Origin: Clostridiales bacterium
GTDB lineage: Bacteria; Bacillota; Clostridia; Christensenellales; Aristaeellaceae
Assembly: GCA_015056415.1 (NCBI GenBank)
Contig: SVGJ01000014.1
Coordinates: forward strand, 1-47,736
Direction: 5' to 3'
DNA: 47,736 nucleotides
A model generated the notes under the pieces. The model saw nothing but the letters and a program-made list of their open reading frames with translations, was not told the DNA's origin and made no database searches. A program made the position numbers and the translations under genes. Positions 26,678 to 34,456 of the stretch are shown piece by piece. Numbering within the stretch: position 1 is the first letter of the stretch; the number at the start of each line of letters is the position of its first letter.

Positions 26678-26712
26678 CACCATATATCACACATTAAGTC
26701 AACACCATATAT
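26678..26712. repeat. Two CACCATATAT repeats
   Basis: The 10-mer occurs at 26678-26687 and 26703-26712, 25 bases apart, upstream of the WYL remnant. It may be the operator of the lost gene. Confidence 0.4.
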
Positions 26713-26732
26713 TGTCAGAGAACGCTAATTGG

Positions 26733-26762
26733 AAAAGGGAGGGCAGCTAGGCTGCTCTCCCC
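26733..26762 (-). terminator. Terminator of the BspA-like operon
   Basis: GGGAGGGCAGC/GCTGCTCTCCC hairpin (one wobble), TTTT on the minus strand. It resembles the terminator at 30664-30692 in sequence. Confidence 0.8.
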
Positions 26763-26776
26763 GTTTGCCTTATCGC

Positions 26777-26860
26777 TTATTCATCGTCCTCCTGTTCATC
26801 GACCGGCGCATTGCCACGACTGTTAATCGGCTCGCCGTAAGCGCTACTCGTATATTTCAT
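26777..26860 (-). CDS. Possible 27-aa acidic peptide coupled to the BspA-like gene
   Basis: An ATG overlapping the BspA-like stop as ATGA opens a frame MKYTSSAYGEPINSRG...DEQEDDE of 27 residues, ending just before the terminator. It is strongly acidic at the end, without membrane segment. Only the overlap and position argue for it. Confidence 0.35.
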   Translation of the reverse strand: MKYTSSAYGEPINSRGNAPVDEQEDDE

Positions 26861-29070
26861 TCGTCAGTCCTGAAATAAACTTTGAATAACGGAAGACCGT
26901 ATCGATCAAGACTCTTCTCATCTGCAGCCGCTGTCTCCATAACGACCGGAACTCGTTTCGCATTGACGAGGCTCACGCATGGATGTAACAAATAGGGATG
27001 CTCCCCCGCAAAATATTGACACTGTTTTTCACCTTCTCCTACTTCAATATAGCAAACATAACTTGGATTGATATTTTCCAAATCCTGCTCGTAATCCGTC
27101 TGAGAATAGCCGGCGTCTGCGAAGTAACCAGAAAGCTTCTCTTTATTTGACATAGAAGTATTATTCTTTAAGATATACAGCCCCTGCTCCTTTACTGTCG
27201 GATATCGAAGGATAAGTGCATTCCTATCCGCCTGATTCATTTTTTCTAAGCTAGCCAAAGATATTTTATTGTAATTGCTCAAAACTTTCTTCTGAGTACT
27301 TTTGGCCATTTTGCTGGCAAAAGACTGGTATCGTTCCTCTGTGATAGCGTATGGAATCACAGCGTACGACAAATGACGTGCAGCTCCTTCTTCAGTTAGC
27401 ACAGTATAAGCCTCATCCAGCATACGAAGCACTTCTTCTTCATGTTCCTGATACTCGCTGTCTGATAAGCCTGCTGTAATGTATATGGTATTCAATTGCT
27501 GACAATCTTGTATGATATCACTACTTGTCTTATAAGTATTGCCGGATAACCGCTGATCGATCAGTTTGCTGGTCAGACTCAGAGGCAGGGTCAACTCCTG
27601 CAAAGCTCTGCATTTGGCAAAAGCACCTTTCTCGATGGTCGTAACCCCTTCAGATATCACGATTGACTTCAAATTCTGATTGTTCAAAAATGCGTCCGCA
27701 CCGATTGTCAGCACGCATTCTGGTACGATGAAGCTCGTTTCTTTTGAAGCCGGAGGGAAATTGATCAATAAGCCATCTTTCTTCCGAATTAGCGCTCCAT
27801 TCACTACAGCAAACACGGAATGCTCAGGAGACACCGTGATGCTTTGCAGATTGCCACAGCCAACCAGAAATGCACGTTGGGATACAAGATTCTCTGCACC
27901 TGCGGGCAATGCATCAATCTCTGTCAGGCTATCCGGAAGCGCAATCTCCGTCAAAGACAAGCATCCGGATAGAGCGTCAGCTCCTATTGTCTGCAGTCCG
28001 TTCGGTAAATCAATATTTTTCAATGAATTACACCCAGAAAAGGCAAGAGGGCCTATGTGTTTCAATGTATCAGGTAGTTTAATACTCTCTAATGCCCAAC
28101 AGTCAAAAAATGCACCAGTCCCGAGACGCTCGATGGCATTAGGTACTTCCACTTGCTGCAAAGAAACGCAGTATGCGAATGCCCCAGCATTGAGGTTTTT
28201 AATACTGTCAGGAAGCGTAATATGCTGTAATGACCAGCAACAATAGAAAGCATTGTTTCCTATTTCTACCAAGTTGCTCGGCAAGTCCACCTCCTCCAGC
28301 ATGGTGCATTCACCAAATGCTGCTTCTCCTATAGAGGTCACATTCTCTGGAATATGGATCTTTTTCATATCCCGCGCCATATAGAAAGCTTCATCTTCAA
28401 TCCGTTCTAAACTTTGCGGTAAAATAATCTCTTTCGCTTCTACACCGGCAAAAACGCATGGGCCAATGATGCGGATTCCGTCTGGAACAGTCAGCATTTG
28501 CGCCTTATTCTCCAGCACTTCTCGATATGCGTAATGTACCAATCGCATGGTATTCTTTTCAACAAGTCCATCTCCCTTCACCGCATATTTGGGATGACTT
28601 GGCGAAACCACGAATCTATGTACCATAGAGCCTGAGAAAGCATGAGGCGCAATATCCACCATAGTATTGGGAATGACCAAATCGACCTGACAGAGATTGT
28701 TATTGACATTGACAAATGCGCCGCTACGAACCGTAGATACCAGATGCCCATCCAGTTCTTCCGGTAAATACAGCACAAAGCGGTTGCCGTATTCATCCAC
28801 AGAATATCTAATGCCATTCTGTGCATCACTTCTGGGAACAAAAGGTTCCCGATATTCTGTGATGGCTGCCGTACCATCCGCCTGCAGTACATAGGTGTAA
28901 TTACCACTGGTTATTTCCTGCTCATTCTCTGTCATAATGTCCGTAAAGACATTATTGTTGAAAACCACCGCTTCAGCAGACAGCGGTATCATAAAAATAA
29001 GCACACAAAACCATATCCGCAAGCATCTCATTGCACACAAACCTACGAACATGCATGATTTCATTTTCAT
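26857..29070 (-). CDS. BspA-type leucine-rich repeat surface protein
   Basis: A 737-aa secreted protein. Residues 1-34 form a long signal peptide (ending SAEA). From about 120 to 520 it carries LRR_5 repeats of the form IPENVTSIGEAAFGECTMLEEV, about 23 residues each. The C-terminal 220 residues are helical and unrecognised, without sorting motif. BspA-like proteins bind host or bacterial surface molecules. AAGGAG precedes the ATG. It lies 45 bases behind the peptidoglycan-binding gene, probably in one operon. Codon use is A+T-rich compared with flanking genes. Confidence 0.87.
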   Translation of the reverse strand: MKMKSCMFVGLCAMRCLRIWFCVLIFMIPLSAEAVVFNNNVFTDIMTENEQEITSGNYTYVLQADGTAAITEYREPFVPRSDAQNGIRYSVDEYGNRFVLYLPEELDGHLVSTVRSGAFVNVNNNLCQVDLVIPNTMVDIAPHAFSGSMVHRFVVSPSHPKYAVKGDGLVEKNTMRLVHYAYREVLENKAQMLTVPDGIRIIGPCVFAGVEAKEIILPQSLERIEDEAFYMARDMKKIHIPENVTSIGEAAFGECTMLEEVDLPSNLVEIGNNAFYCCWSLQHITLPDSIKNLNAGAFAYCVSLQQVEVPNAIERLGTGAFFDCWALESIKLPDTLKHIGPLAFSGCNSLKNIDLPNGLQTIGADALSGCLSLTEIALPDSLTEIDALPAGAENLVSQRAFLVGCGNLQSITVSPEHSVFAVVNGALIRKKDGLLINFPPASKETSFIVPECVLTIGADAFLNNQNLKSIVISEGVTTIEKGAFAKCRALQELTLPLSLTSKLIDQRLSGNTYKTSSDIIQDCQQLNTIYITAGLSDSEYQEHEEEVLRMLDEAYTVLTEEGAARHLSYAVIPYAITEERYQSFASKMAKSTQKKVLSNYNKISLASLEKMNQADRNALILRYPTVKEQGLYILKNNTSMSNKEKLSGYFADAGYSQTDYEQDLENINPSYVCYIEVGEGEKQCQYFAGEHPYLLHPCVSLVNAKRVPVVMETAAADEKSLDRYGLPLFKVYFRTDE

Positions 29071-29114
29071 ATTCCATCTCCTTCTTGATAGTTCTCATCT
29101 TGTGGAAATACACT

Positions 29115-30509
29115 TTACGGCAAATCACTCAAATTGCAGCCCCTATGATAGCACAATTCAAGCATCGCTCTAGCTACACCCAGGGTGACATAATCTCTCT
29201 GTACGTAACCGCAGTCTGCTTGGAATCGTTTCAATGCCTTGATTGTGCCAGAGCCAAACTTGCCATCAATCGAACTGTTATAATAACCCAGCTTCTGCAA
29301 ACACATCTGCACCCACTTAACCCTTGTAGCGCTGCTGTTCTCGTCAATAGCCTGCATGCTGCCAGCACTGCCGCCAGTCATGATGGTATTCATTTTCTCG
29401 TAGAATCCGCCAACATACACCGGCACTCTTCGGTTGCCCAGGTAATTGGCCAGAGTGTTGATCACCGTTTGATCCACATGCCCATCGTGATTCCGATAAC
29501 CATTGTCCTGCATAAACTTGCCGATTTCACGCATAGTACGATCACCTAAGTTACCGGTCTCGTCCCAGCTATCGCCTTGATAGTACATGCCCGTCGCCTT
29601 CAGCTGGTAGTGTACCCACAAAACATGCACATTCATGTTATCCTGGTAGTATACGTTGCCATTCAGGTTCGGGACGCCGATGTCGTAGGCGTTGCCAAAC
29701 TGCGTAGGCGGCTTGTAGGTGGGATCTGTTGGTGCTTGTGTTGGGTCATTTTGAGGGTTATCTTTCTTCAACAGTTTATACTGGAATACAACAGTATTCG
29801 TGTCTGCAACACCGTTTGAACCTACAGCGACTATTCGACTGGACGAGCCATACACCTCCGCCACAGTGCCAACTGGATAATCAGCATACAGAGTATGTGT
29901 GCCAGGCGCAAGCTGCTTAGTCTCACGGCGCAGCTCTTGTCCATCATCTACCAGCTTGTGAATGACCGTTACGGTGGCGTACTTCGATTGAGATTGCGTC
30001 TGATTGGATATGTGTTTCTTTACAACAGTAAAATCTTGCTGATACACAACAAAATCAGACCAGTTTGTATCCCAGGTAGTTTCTACCTTGATTCGATAGG
30101 TACCGGGGGTAAGGGTCATAGTACCATTTCCAGAGAAAGAAACTCGCTTCTTATTATCATAGGTTTTGCTCGACAAGGTCTTTATATATTCATCATATAC
30201 ATAAATACCTGATTCCCCAATAGGCTCAGTCTTGTATAGAGCAACCCAGACCTTTTTGAATCGCTTGTTTTTTGCAAACGTAGATATGAAATCTGAAAAA
30301 GCATCGTCAATAGATAGATCAACGCTACAACTCCATGCAATACTTCCTTCTGTAACAGTCGCACCATCTCTTGGTGTAAGTTGTAAATTACTGTAACGAA
30401 TACCAGCCGTGTCTTTCGCTCGCCCCGTATTACCAGCCGCCAACGCAACAGGCGCAAATAGATTAGTCAGTATTCCAAGAACAAACAGACATGATAGCAG
30501 CTTTTTCAT
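29115..30509 (-). CDS. Secreted protein with peptidoglycan-binding domain
   Basis: A 464-aa protein with a signal peptide (MKKLLSCLFVLGILTN to about A24). The middle has beta-rich parts including a segment WDTNWSDFVVYQQDFTVV and a MucBP-like VTVIHKLVDDGQELR region, then a P/T linker (DPTQAPTDPTYKPP). The C-terminus has a peptidoglycan_binding_1 domain with LGYYNSSIDGKFGSGTIKAL. It probably associates with the cell wall. The ATG at 30509 follows AAGGAGATATATC. Its promoter and an inverted repeat lie upstream. Confidence 0.82.
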   Translation of the reverse strand: MKKLLSCLFVLGILTNLFAPVALAAGNTGRAKDTAGIRYSNLQLTPRDGATVTEGSIAWSCSVDLSIDDAFSDFISTFAKNKRFKKVWVALYKTEPIGESGIYVYDEYIKTLSSKTYDNKKRVSFSGNGTMTLTPGTYRIKVETTWDTNWSDFVVYQQDFTVVKKHISNQTQSQSKYATVTVIHKLVDDGQELRRETKQLAPGTHTLYADYPVGTVAEVYGSSSRIVAVGSNGVADTNTVVFQYKLLKKDNPQNDPTQAPTDPTYKPPTQFGNAYDIGVPNLNGNVYYQDNMNVHVLWVHYQLKATGMYYQGDSWDETGNLGDRTMREIGKFMQDNGYRNHDGHVDQTVINTLANYLGNRRVPVYVGGFYEKMNTIMTGGSAGSMQAIDENSSATRVKWVQMCLQKLGYYNSSIDGKFGSGTIKALKRFQADCGYVQRDYVTLGVARAMLELCYHRGCNLSDLP

Positions 30510-30545
30510 GATATATCTCCTTTTAAACGCTACTGAGCTGAGGTT

Positions 30546-30574
30546 ATTATACTCCCACCACCAATACCACACAA
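30546..30574 (-). promoter_or_regulatory. Putative promoter of the peptidoglycan-binding/BspA operon
   Basis: Minus-strand TTGTGT (30569-30574), 17 bases, TATAAT (30546-30551), 37 bases before the start codon. Confidence 0.6.
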
Positions 30575-30592
30575 TGTAAAATTTGGCACACA

Positions 30593-30615
30593 GTTGTAAA
30601 ACCCTCCTTTACAAC
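30593..30615. promoter_or_regulatory. Inverted repeat GTTGTAAA-N7-TTTACAAC
   Basis: Perfect 8-bp arms with a 7-base spacer, about 20 bases upstream of the -35 box, the position of an activator site. The regulator is unknown. Confidence 0.5.
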
Positions 30616-30663
30616 ACCTTCGTGCCGGATAGTGCTAGGATATTATAAAGGGGGGAATTGCAA

Positions 30664-30692
30664 AAGAAAAGGGAGAGCAACGATGCTCTCCC
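30664..30692 (-). terminator. Terminator after the dockerin-type gene
   Basis: GGGAGAGCA/TGCTCTCCC with 4-base loop, then TTTTCTTTTG on the minus strand. Confidence 0.85.
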
Positions 30693-30704
30693 CGTTTCGC
30701 ATTC

Positions 30705-31367
30705 TCACCTGAACGCAAGCTTTTTCTTCATGACCACGATGCCGATCATCGACAACATGCCCAGTGCAAACCACAGCGCAGGATTGGATGCATCGCCGGC
30801 AACAGGAAGTTCCAGCACGACATGTAGAACAGCTGCGTCCGTGGTGACCCCGCTGCCATAAGCGTCGGTGATCACGCACTTGTACTGGTAGCCATCGTTG
30901 TCGATCTCGATCGTGGACGTGTCATAAGTCGCTCCGGCAGCACCGTTAAGTTTGCACCAGCCTTTGCCGTCGTTACGATCAATGTACCACTGGTACTTCA
31001 GGCTTGCACCGTTTGCAGAGACGGTGAACTGCGCCGTCTGTCCGACGGCAGTGGTCTGATCTGCGGGCTGCTGCTTGATCTCCAGCAGATCGATCGACAG
31101 ATATTTTGTCAGATCCTGCAGGGCACGCAGGGCGTTGGTCAAGCTGCCGCCGACACAGTCCTTGAGGATCTACAGTGCATCGGCGATACTAATCACTCCG
31201 TCTCCGTTGGCGTCGGCCAGCTCCTTGTTCGGCGTTACATTCCATCCGGCAGAATACTGGAGGACAAGCAGCGCGTCGTATGCATTCACCACACCATCCT
31301 CGTTTACGTCGCCAGGCAAAACAGATCCACATACGGTAAATGAGATGACACAACCACTCAATGCCAT
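30705..31367 (-). pseudogene. Dockerin-like, Ig-like, wall-anchored protein with in-frame TAG
   Basis: The frame starts MALSGCVISF, gives a dockerin-type pair (GDVNEDGVVNAYDALLVLQ and DANGDGVISIADAL), then TAG at 31170-31172, and continues in frame ILKDCVGGSLTNALRAL, an Ig-like domain (GQTAQFTVSANGASLKYQWY ... YQYKCVITD) and an LPVAGD sorting-type motif (30792-30809), a hydrophobic helix and KKK tail. ISIADALxILK is the normal dockerin pattern, so the stop probably replaced a sense codon. A lysine-rich signal peptide start is also missing. It is a pseudogene, or the stop is read through. Confidence 0.8.
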
Positions 31368-31413
31368 TATAAGTGTAGCAATTTTTTCTGTCTATTTTCC
31401 TTTACAAAGAAAA
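31336..31413 (-). repeat. 78-bp direct repeat, right copy
   Basis: Identical to 25998-26075; similarity continues a few bases further (GTTGCA after two mismatches). It covers the 5' end of the dockerin-type gene. Confidence 0.92.
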
Positions 31414-31438
31414 ATGTTGCATTTTAAGGTCAGCAAAG

Positions 31439-31475
31439 AAGCCCCCGGAAGCCATCAAGAGACTTCCGGGGGCTT
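31439..31475 (-). terminator. Terminator after the lipoprotein gene
   Basis: AAGCCCCCGGAAG/CTTCCGGGGGCTT stem of 13 bp with an 11-base loop, then a poor T-tract (CTTTG). Confidence 0.75.
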
Positions 31476-31482
31476 GGTATGA

Positions 31483-31836
31483 TCATTGCTTTTTGGGCTG
31501 CTCGATATCGAGGTCAATTTTGGTGAAGGACTGGGTTTCGGCGTTGTAGCGATATTCCGCGGTGACCTTGCCAACGTAGGTATCGCCATAGGAATCGCGG
31601 ATGGTGACCTTGCCCTTGCCCGTATACACGTCGCCATCGACCGTGATGTCAGACAGGTTGGTAATGGCGGTCTTCACGTCGCTGTAGGAGAACATGCACT
31701 CGACTGCAACGGCTGCGTTCACCTTGCTCTTGAATTCTTCCTTGGGATCAAATTCGGGTTCGGATTCTTTGGCGCCGCAGGAGCACAGAGCCAGGCACAT
31801 TGCCAATACGAGGATCAGGGACAATACCTTTTTCAC
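31483..31836 (-). CDS. Small lipoprotein
   Basis: A 117-aa protein with MKKVLSLILVLAMCLALCSC, a signal sequence ending in a lipobox-like LCSC, then an acidic linker and a beta-rich domain (GDVYTGKGKVTIRDSYGDTY). Probably anchored outside the membrane; no family recognised. The start is GTG with AAGGA upstream. It has a near-consensus promoter overlapped by a palindrome and is divergent from an XRE regulator. Confidence 0.75.
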   Translation of the reverse strand: MKKVLSLILVLAMCLALCSCGAKESEPEFDPKEEFKSKVNAAVAVECMFSYSDVKTAITNLSDITVDGDVYTGKGKVTIRDSYGDTYVGKVTAEYRYNAETQSFTKIDLDIEQPKKQ

Positions 31837-31943
31837 AGCATATTCCTTCTTTCTGGTTTTTTCTGAGGTGGATTTTGAGCCGTTCCATCCTTGCTACAAG
31901 CATGTAACCGCAGGCCTCCACCCCAAATAACCTGTATGATATG

Positions 31944-31972
31944 ATTTTAACACCTCATTTGACTTGTGTCAA
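31944..31972 (-). promoter_or_regulatory. Lipoprotein promoter with TTGAC-N4-GTCAA palindrome
   Basis: Minus-strand TTGACA (31967-31972), 17 bases, TAAAAT (31944-31949). The palindrome at 31959-31972 covers the -35 box and is a likely repressor site, perhaps for the XRE protein starting at 32042. Confidence 0.65.
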
Positions 31973-32041
31973 TCACATATAGTGGTTTAGACAAGGTTTC
32001 TTTTGCAAAGAATCTCTCCTAAGATTATTTGAGGTGAGGTT

Positions 32042-32269
32042 ATGAAGCAAGAGTATAAGAAATATTACGAACAGTTTGGCCTGAATGTGGTTTTTTATCG
32101 CAAGAAGAAACGACTGACCCAGATGAAATTGGCCGAAATGGCCGATATTGACCGAAGTCACATCAGCGCCATTGAGCTTGGGAATGTGGGGGTTTCTTTC
32201 GATGTCATTTTCAAGCTTTGTGAGGTGCTGGAGATAACGCCAAAGCAATTGTTTGATTTCAGAGAATAA
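32042..32269 (+). CDS. XRE-family HTH regulator
   Basis: A 75-aa, single-domain DNA-binding protein. The HTH spans about 18-70: RLTQMKLAEMADIDRSHISAIE is the recognition region, followed by ITPKQLFDF. It lacks a sensor domain, like many repressor-type XRE proteins. GAGGTGAGGTT precedes the ATG. It is divergent from the lipoprotein gene and A+T-rich, marking the right end of the island. Its target may be the TTGAC-N4-GTCAA site upstream. Confidence 0.88.
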   Translation: MKQEYKKYYEQFGLNVVFYRKKKRLTQMKLAEMADIDRSHISAIELGNVGVSFDVIFKLCEVLEITPKQLFDFRE

Positions 32270-32316
32270 CGGGAGAGGTATGCATAACGCCGCTTGCTTT
32301 TCATGCTCGCGCCTGT

Positions 32317-32345
32317 GATTCACTTCCGCCCATCCTGGGTATATT
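32317..32345 (+). promoter_or_regulatory. Putative promoter of the flavin reductase-rubredoxin gene
   Basis: GATTCAC (32317-32323), 16 bases, TATATT (32340-32345). Same TTCAC-N16-TATA layout as the rubredoxin and rubrerythrin promoters, preceded by CCTGT, but without AAAACC. Confidence 0.45.
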
Positions 32346-32381
32346 ATCCATATCAGATGTGGCATTGAAGGAGGTTTCGCG

Positions 32382-32990
32382 ATGGATCCCAAGGCGTTGT
32401 TCAGCATTACCTATGGTTTATATCTGCTCACTGCCCGGGAGGGGACGTTCGACAACGGGTGCATCATCAACACGGCGGTGCAGGTGGCCGAAGATCCGGT
32501 GCGGTTCGCCATTTCGGTCATCAAGAAGAACAAGACCCATGAGATGATCATGAACACAGGCGTGTTCAACCTTTCTCCTATCACGACAGAGGCGGATTTC
32601 GCCCTGTTCCAGCGGTTTGGTATGCAGTCCGGGCGGGATGCGGATAAGTTCGCCGGCTTCACAGATGTGGCCCGTGGCGATAATGGTCTGTTGTATTTGA
32701 CCGGTATGGCCAGTGCTTTTCTTTCCGCGAGGGTGGTGGAGCGGATGGACCTGGGAACGCACACGCTGTTCATCGCGGAGATCACCGATGGACGGGTGCT
32801 TTCTGATGGCTGGGGCTGCACGTATGCCTATTATCAGGCAGACATCAAGCCAAAGCCGGCGCGGACGGCAAAGCGCAGCTGGGTGTGTACCGTCTGCGGA
32901 TATGTTTACGAGGGCGATGAGGTGCCGGAGGATTATCTCTGCCCGCGCTGCAACCATGGGAAAGAGGTTTTTCAACTGACAGACGGATAA
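32382..32990 (+). CDS. Flavin reductase-like protein fused to rubredoxin
   Basis: A 202-aa protein like high-molecular-weight rubredoxin (Hrb). Residues 1-155 are a flavoredoxin/flavin reductase-type FMN domain (TYGLYLLTA, FDNGCIINTAVQV, IKKNKTHEMI); residues 168-200 are a rubredoxin domain with CTVCGY and CPRCNHG. In Moorella Hrb passes electrons from NADH to a flavodiiron NO/O2 reductase. No flavodiiron gene is nearby. AAGGAGGT precedes the ATG. The gene ends at a strong terminator. Confidence 0.92.
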   Translation: MDPKALFSITYGLYLLTAREGTFDNGCIINTAVQVAEDPVRFAISVIKKNKTHEMIMNTGVFNLSPITTEADFALFQRFGMQSGRDADKFAGFTDVARGDNGLLYLTGMASAFLSARVVERMDLGTHTLFIAEITDGRVLSDGWGCTYAYYQADIKPKPARTAKRSWVCTVCGYVYEGDEVPEDYLCPRCNHGKEVFQLTDG

Positions 32991-32996
32991 ATAAGG

Positions 32997-33032
32997 ACCG
33001 GCGGCCGAATGGGAAGGCTGCCGGTTTTCTTT
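32997..33032 (+). terminator. Terminator after the flavin reductase-rubredoxin gene
   Basis: ACCGGCGGCC/GGCTGCCGGT 10-bp stem (one wobble), 9-base loop, then TTTCTTTTTT. Confidence 0.88.
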
Positions 33033-33097
33033 TTTGAAGGAATTTACCGCCCCCTTGCCGAAACCATCCAACACCAAGAAGAACCGGAGGGATCCCC

Positions 33098-34009
33098 ATG
33101 ACAATGCCCGTTGTTCCCGAACTTTTGCAGGAATTGCTGGTGAAGCAGTACGGTGATGAGACCACCGCCCGTATCCTGGCAGGCTATGCTCATCAGCGGC
33201 CTGTGACGCTCAGGGTGAATCCCCTGCGCGCCAGCCGGCAGGAGGCGCAGGAGCAGCTGGCACAGGCCGGTGTCAGCTGGGAAAATGTCCCCTGGTACGC
33301 CGATGCGATGATCATCCGCGGGGTGAGGGAGGATGTACTGCAGGCGCTGCCCGTGTATGAGAAGGGCGGTATCTATCTGCAGAATCTGTCTGCCATGGTG
33401 CCGCCGCTGGTGCTGCAGCCCCGGGCCGGAGAGACCATCCTGGACATGGCAGCCGCGCCGGGCGGCAAGACAACTCAGATGGCCGCGCTTTCCGGCAATC
33501 AGGCGCTGATTACTGCCTGCGAAAAGAATAAGATCCGCGCCGAGCGGATGCGGTATAACCTGGAGAAGCAGGGCGCTTCCCGGGTGGGCGTGATGATGGA
33601 GGACGCCCGCCGCCTGGATGACCTGTTCTCCTTCCACAAGATTTTGCTGGACGCGCCTTGCTCCGGCAGCGGCACCATCCTGCTCACCGAGGGCGAGCCC
33701 CAGCGCCGCATGACCAGGGACTGGCTCAGCAAGACTGCTTCCACCCAGACCGCCATGCTGCAAAAAGCGCTGAAGCTCCTCAAGCCCGGGCATGAGATGG
33801 TCTATTCCACCTGCTCCATCCTGCGCATGGAAAACGAGGATGTGGTCAGCAAGTGCCTTGCCCGGGCCAATGCGGAGGTGTTGCCCATCGAGCATGAGCT
33901 GATGCGGCATGTGCCAAAGCTGCCGGTGGCGATCCCCGGCACGCTGTGCGTCTGCCCGGATGAAACGCATGAGGGCTTCTTTGTGGCCCGCATCCGCAGG
34001 AAAAAGTAA
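33098..34009 (+). CDS. RsmB/NOP2-family RNA cytosine-C5 methyltransferase
   Basis: A 303-aa enzyme with an N-terminal substrate part and a Rossmann SAM domain: LDMAAAPGGKTTQMA (motif I), LLDAPCSGSGT with the releasing cysteine, and MVYSTCSI with the nucleophile cysteine. It methylates C5 of a cytosine in rRNA or tRNA. It is shorter than RsmB/RsmF because it lacks the N-terminal NusB-like and C-terminal extra domains. GGAGG lies upstream of the ATG at 33098; a second ATG at 33104 is possible. Confidence 0.9.
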   Translation: MTMPVVPELLQELLVKQYGDETTARILAGYAHQRPVTLRVNPLRASRQEAQEQLAQAGVSWENVPWYADAMIIRGVREDVLQALPVYEKGGIYLQNLSAMVPPLVLQPRAGETILDMAAAPGGKTTQMAALSGNQALITACEKNKIRAERMRYNLEKQGASRVGVMMEDARRLDDLFSFHKILLDAPCSGSGTILLTEGEPQRRMTRDWLSKTASTQTAMLQKALKLLKPGHEMVYSTCSILRMENEDVVSKCLARANAEVLPIEHELMRHVPKLPVAIPGTLCVCPDETHEGFFVARIRRKK

Positions 34010-34048
34010 TGCCTGCGCCGCGGCGGTACAGGCGAAGGGAATGTGTGT

Positions 34049-34453
34049 ATGGAACTGAAGAAAAGCTATAAGGGCTTTGTGTGGTTCATGCTGGGGTTCA
34101 CGGCGGTGATGTTTCTTTTCTGCTTTCTGCCCATCAAGGACGGGGGACTGATCACCCGGCTCGTCTGCGCCGAGATGACCTGCGGCGTGGCGCTGCTGGC
34201 ATATATCATTTACCGCACGGAGTATGTCTATTGGTATAACGGTACCGAATATGAGGAGGCTGTGGCCGCCGGCAGCGAACGCCGCAAGGCCTTTGCCCTG
34301 GCGCATTTCAAGCGCTTTGCCGTGTGCGCCGTCGCCTGTGTTGGCTATTCGGTGGCGGCGCAGCTGCTGGGCTGGCCCTTCTGGATCGATATACTGCTGA
34401 GTGGCGTCGGGGTAATCGTGGCGGCCATCAGCACCATTGGCATCAGGCTGTAA
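34049..34453 (+). CDS. Four-helix membrane protein of unknown function
   Basis: A 134-aa protein with hydrophobic segments at about 10-27, 34-52, 87-105 and 112-132, and a charged loop (YWYNGTEYEEAVAAGSERRK). No family recognised. The ATG at 34049 follows GAAGGGA by 8 bases. It follows the methyltransferase gene by 39 bases and ends 3 bases before the convergent LURP-one-like gene. Confidence 0.7.
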   Translation: MELKKSYKGFVWFMLGFTAVMFLFCFLPIKDGGLITRLVCAEMTCGVALLAYIIYRTEYVYWYNGTEYEEAVAAGSERRKAFALAHFKRFAVCAVACVGYSVAAQLLGWPFWIDILLSGVGVIVAAISTIGIRL

Positions 34454-34456
34454 GCA

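Noticed and set aside
25900-26720. CRISPR array suggested by short repeats in the island
   Set aside because: The repeated units are only 7-10 bases and lack regular 30-bp spacers; no cas genes are present.
27680-28246. Plus-strand 188-codon frame opposite the BspA-like gene
   Set aside because: It is the mirror of the leucine-rich repeats and has no start signal.
25297-32300. Island as a classical transposon, prophage or conjugative element
   Set aside because: No transposase, integrase, relaxase or phage gene can be seen; only the direct repeats and base composition suggest movement.
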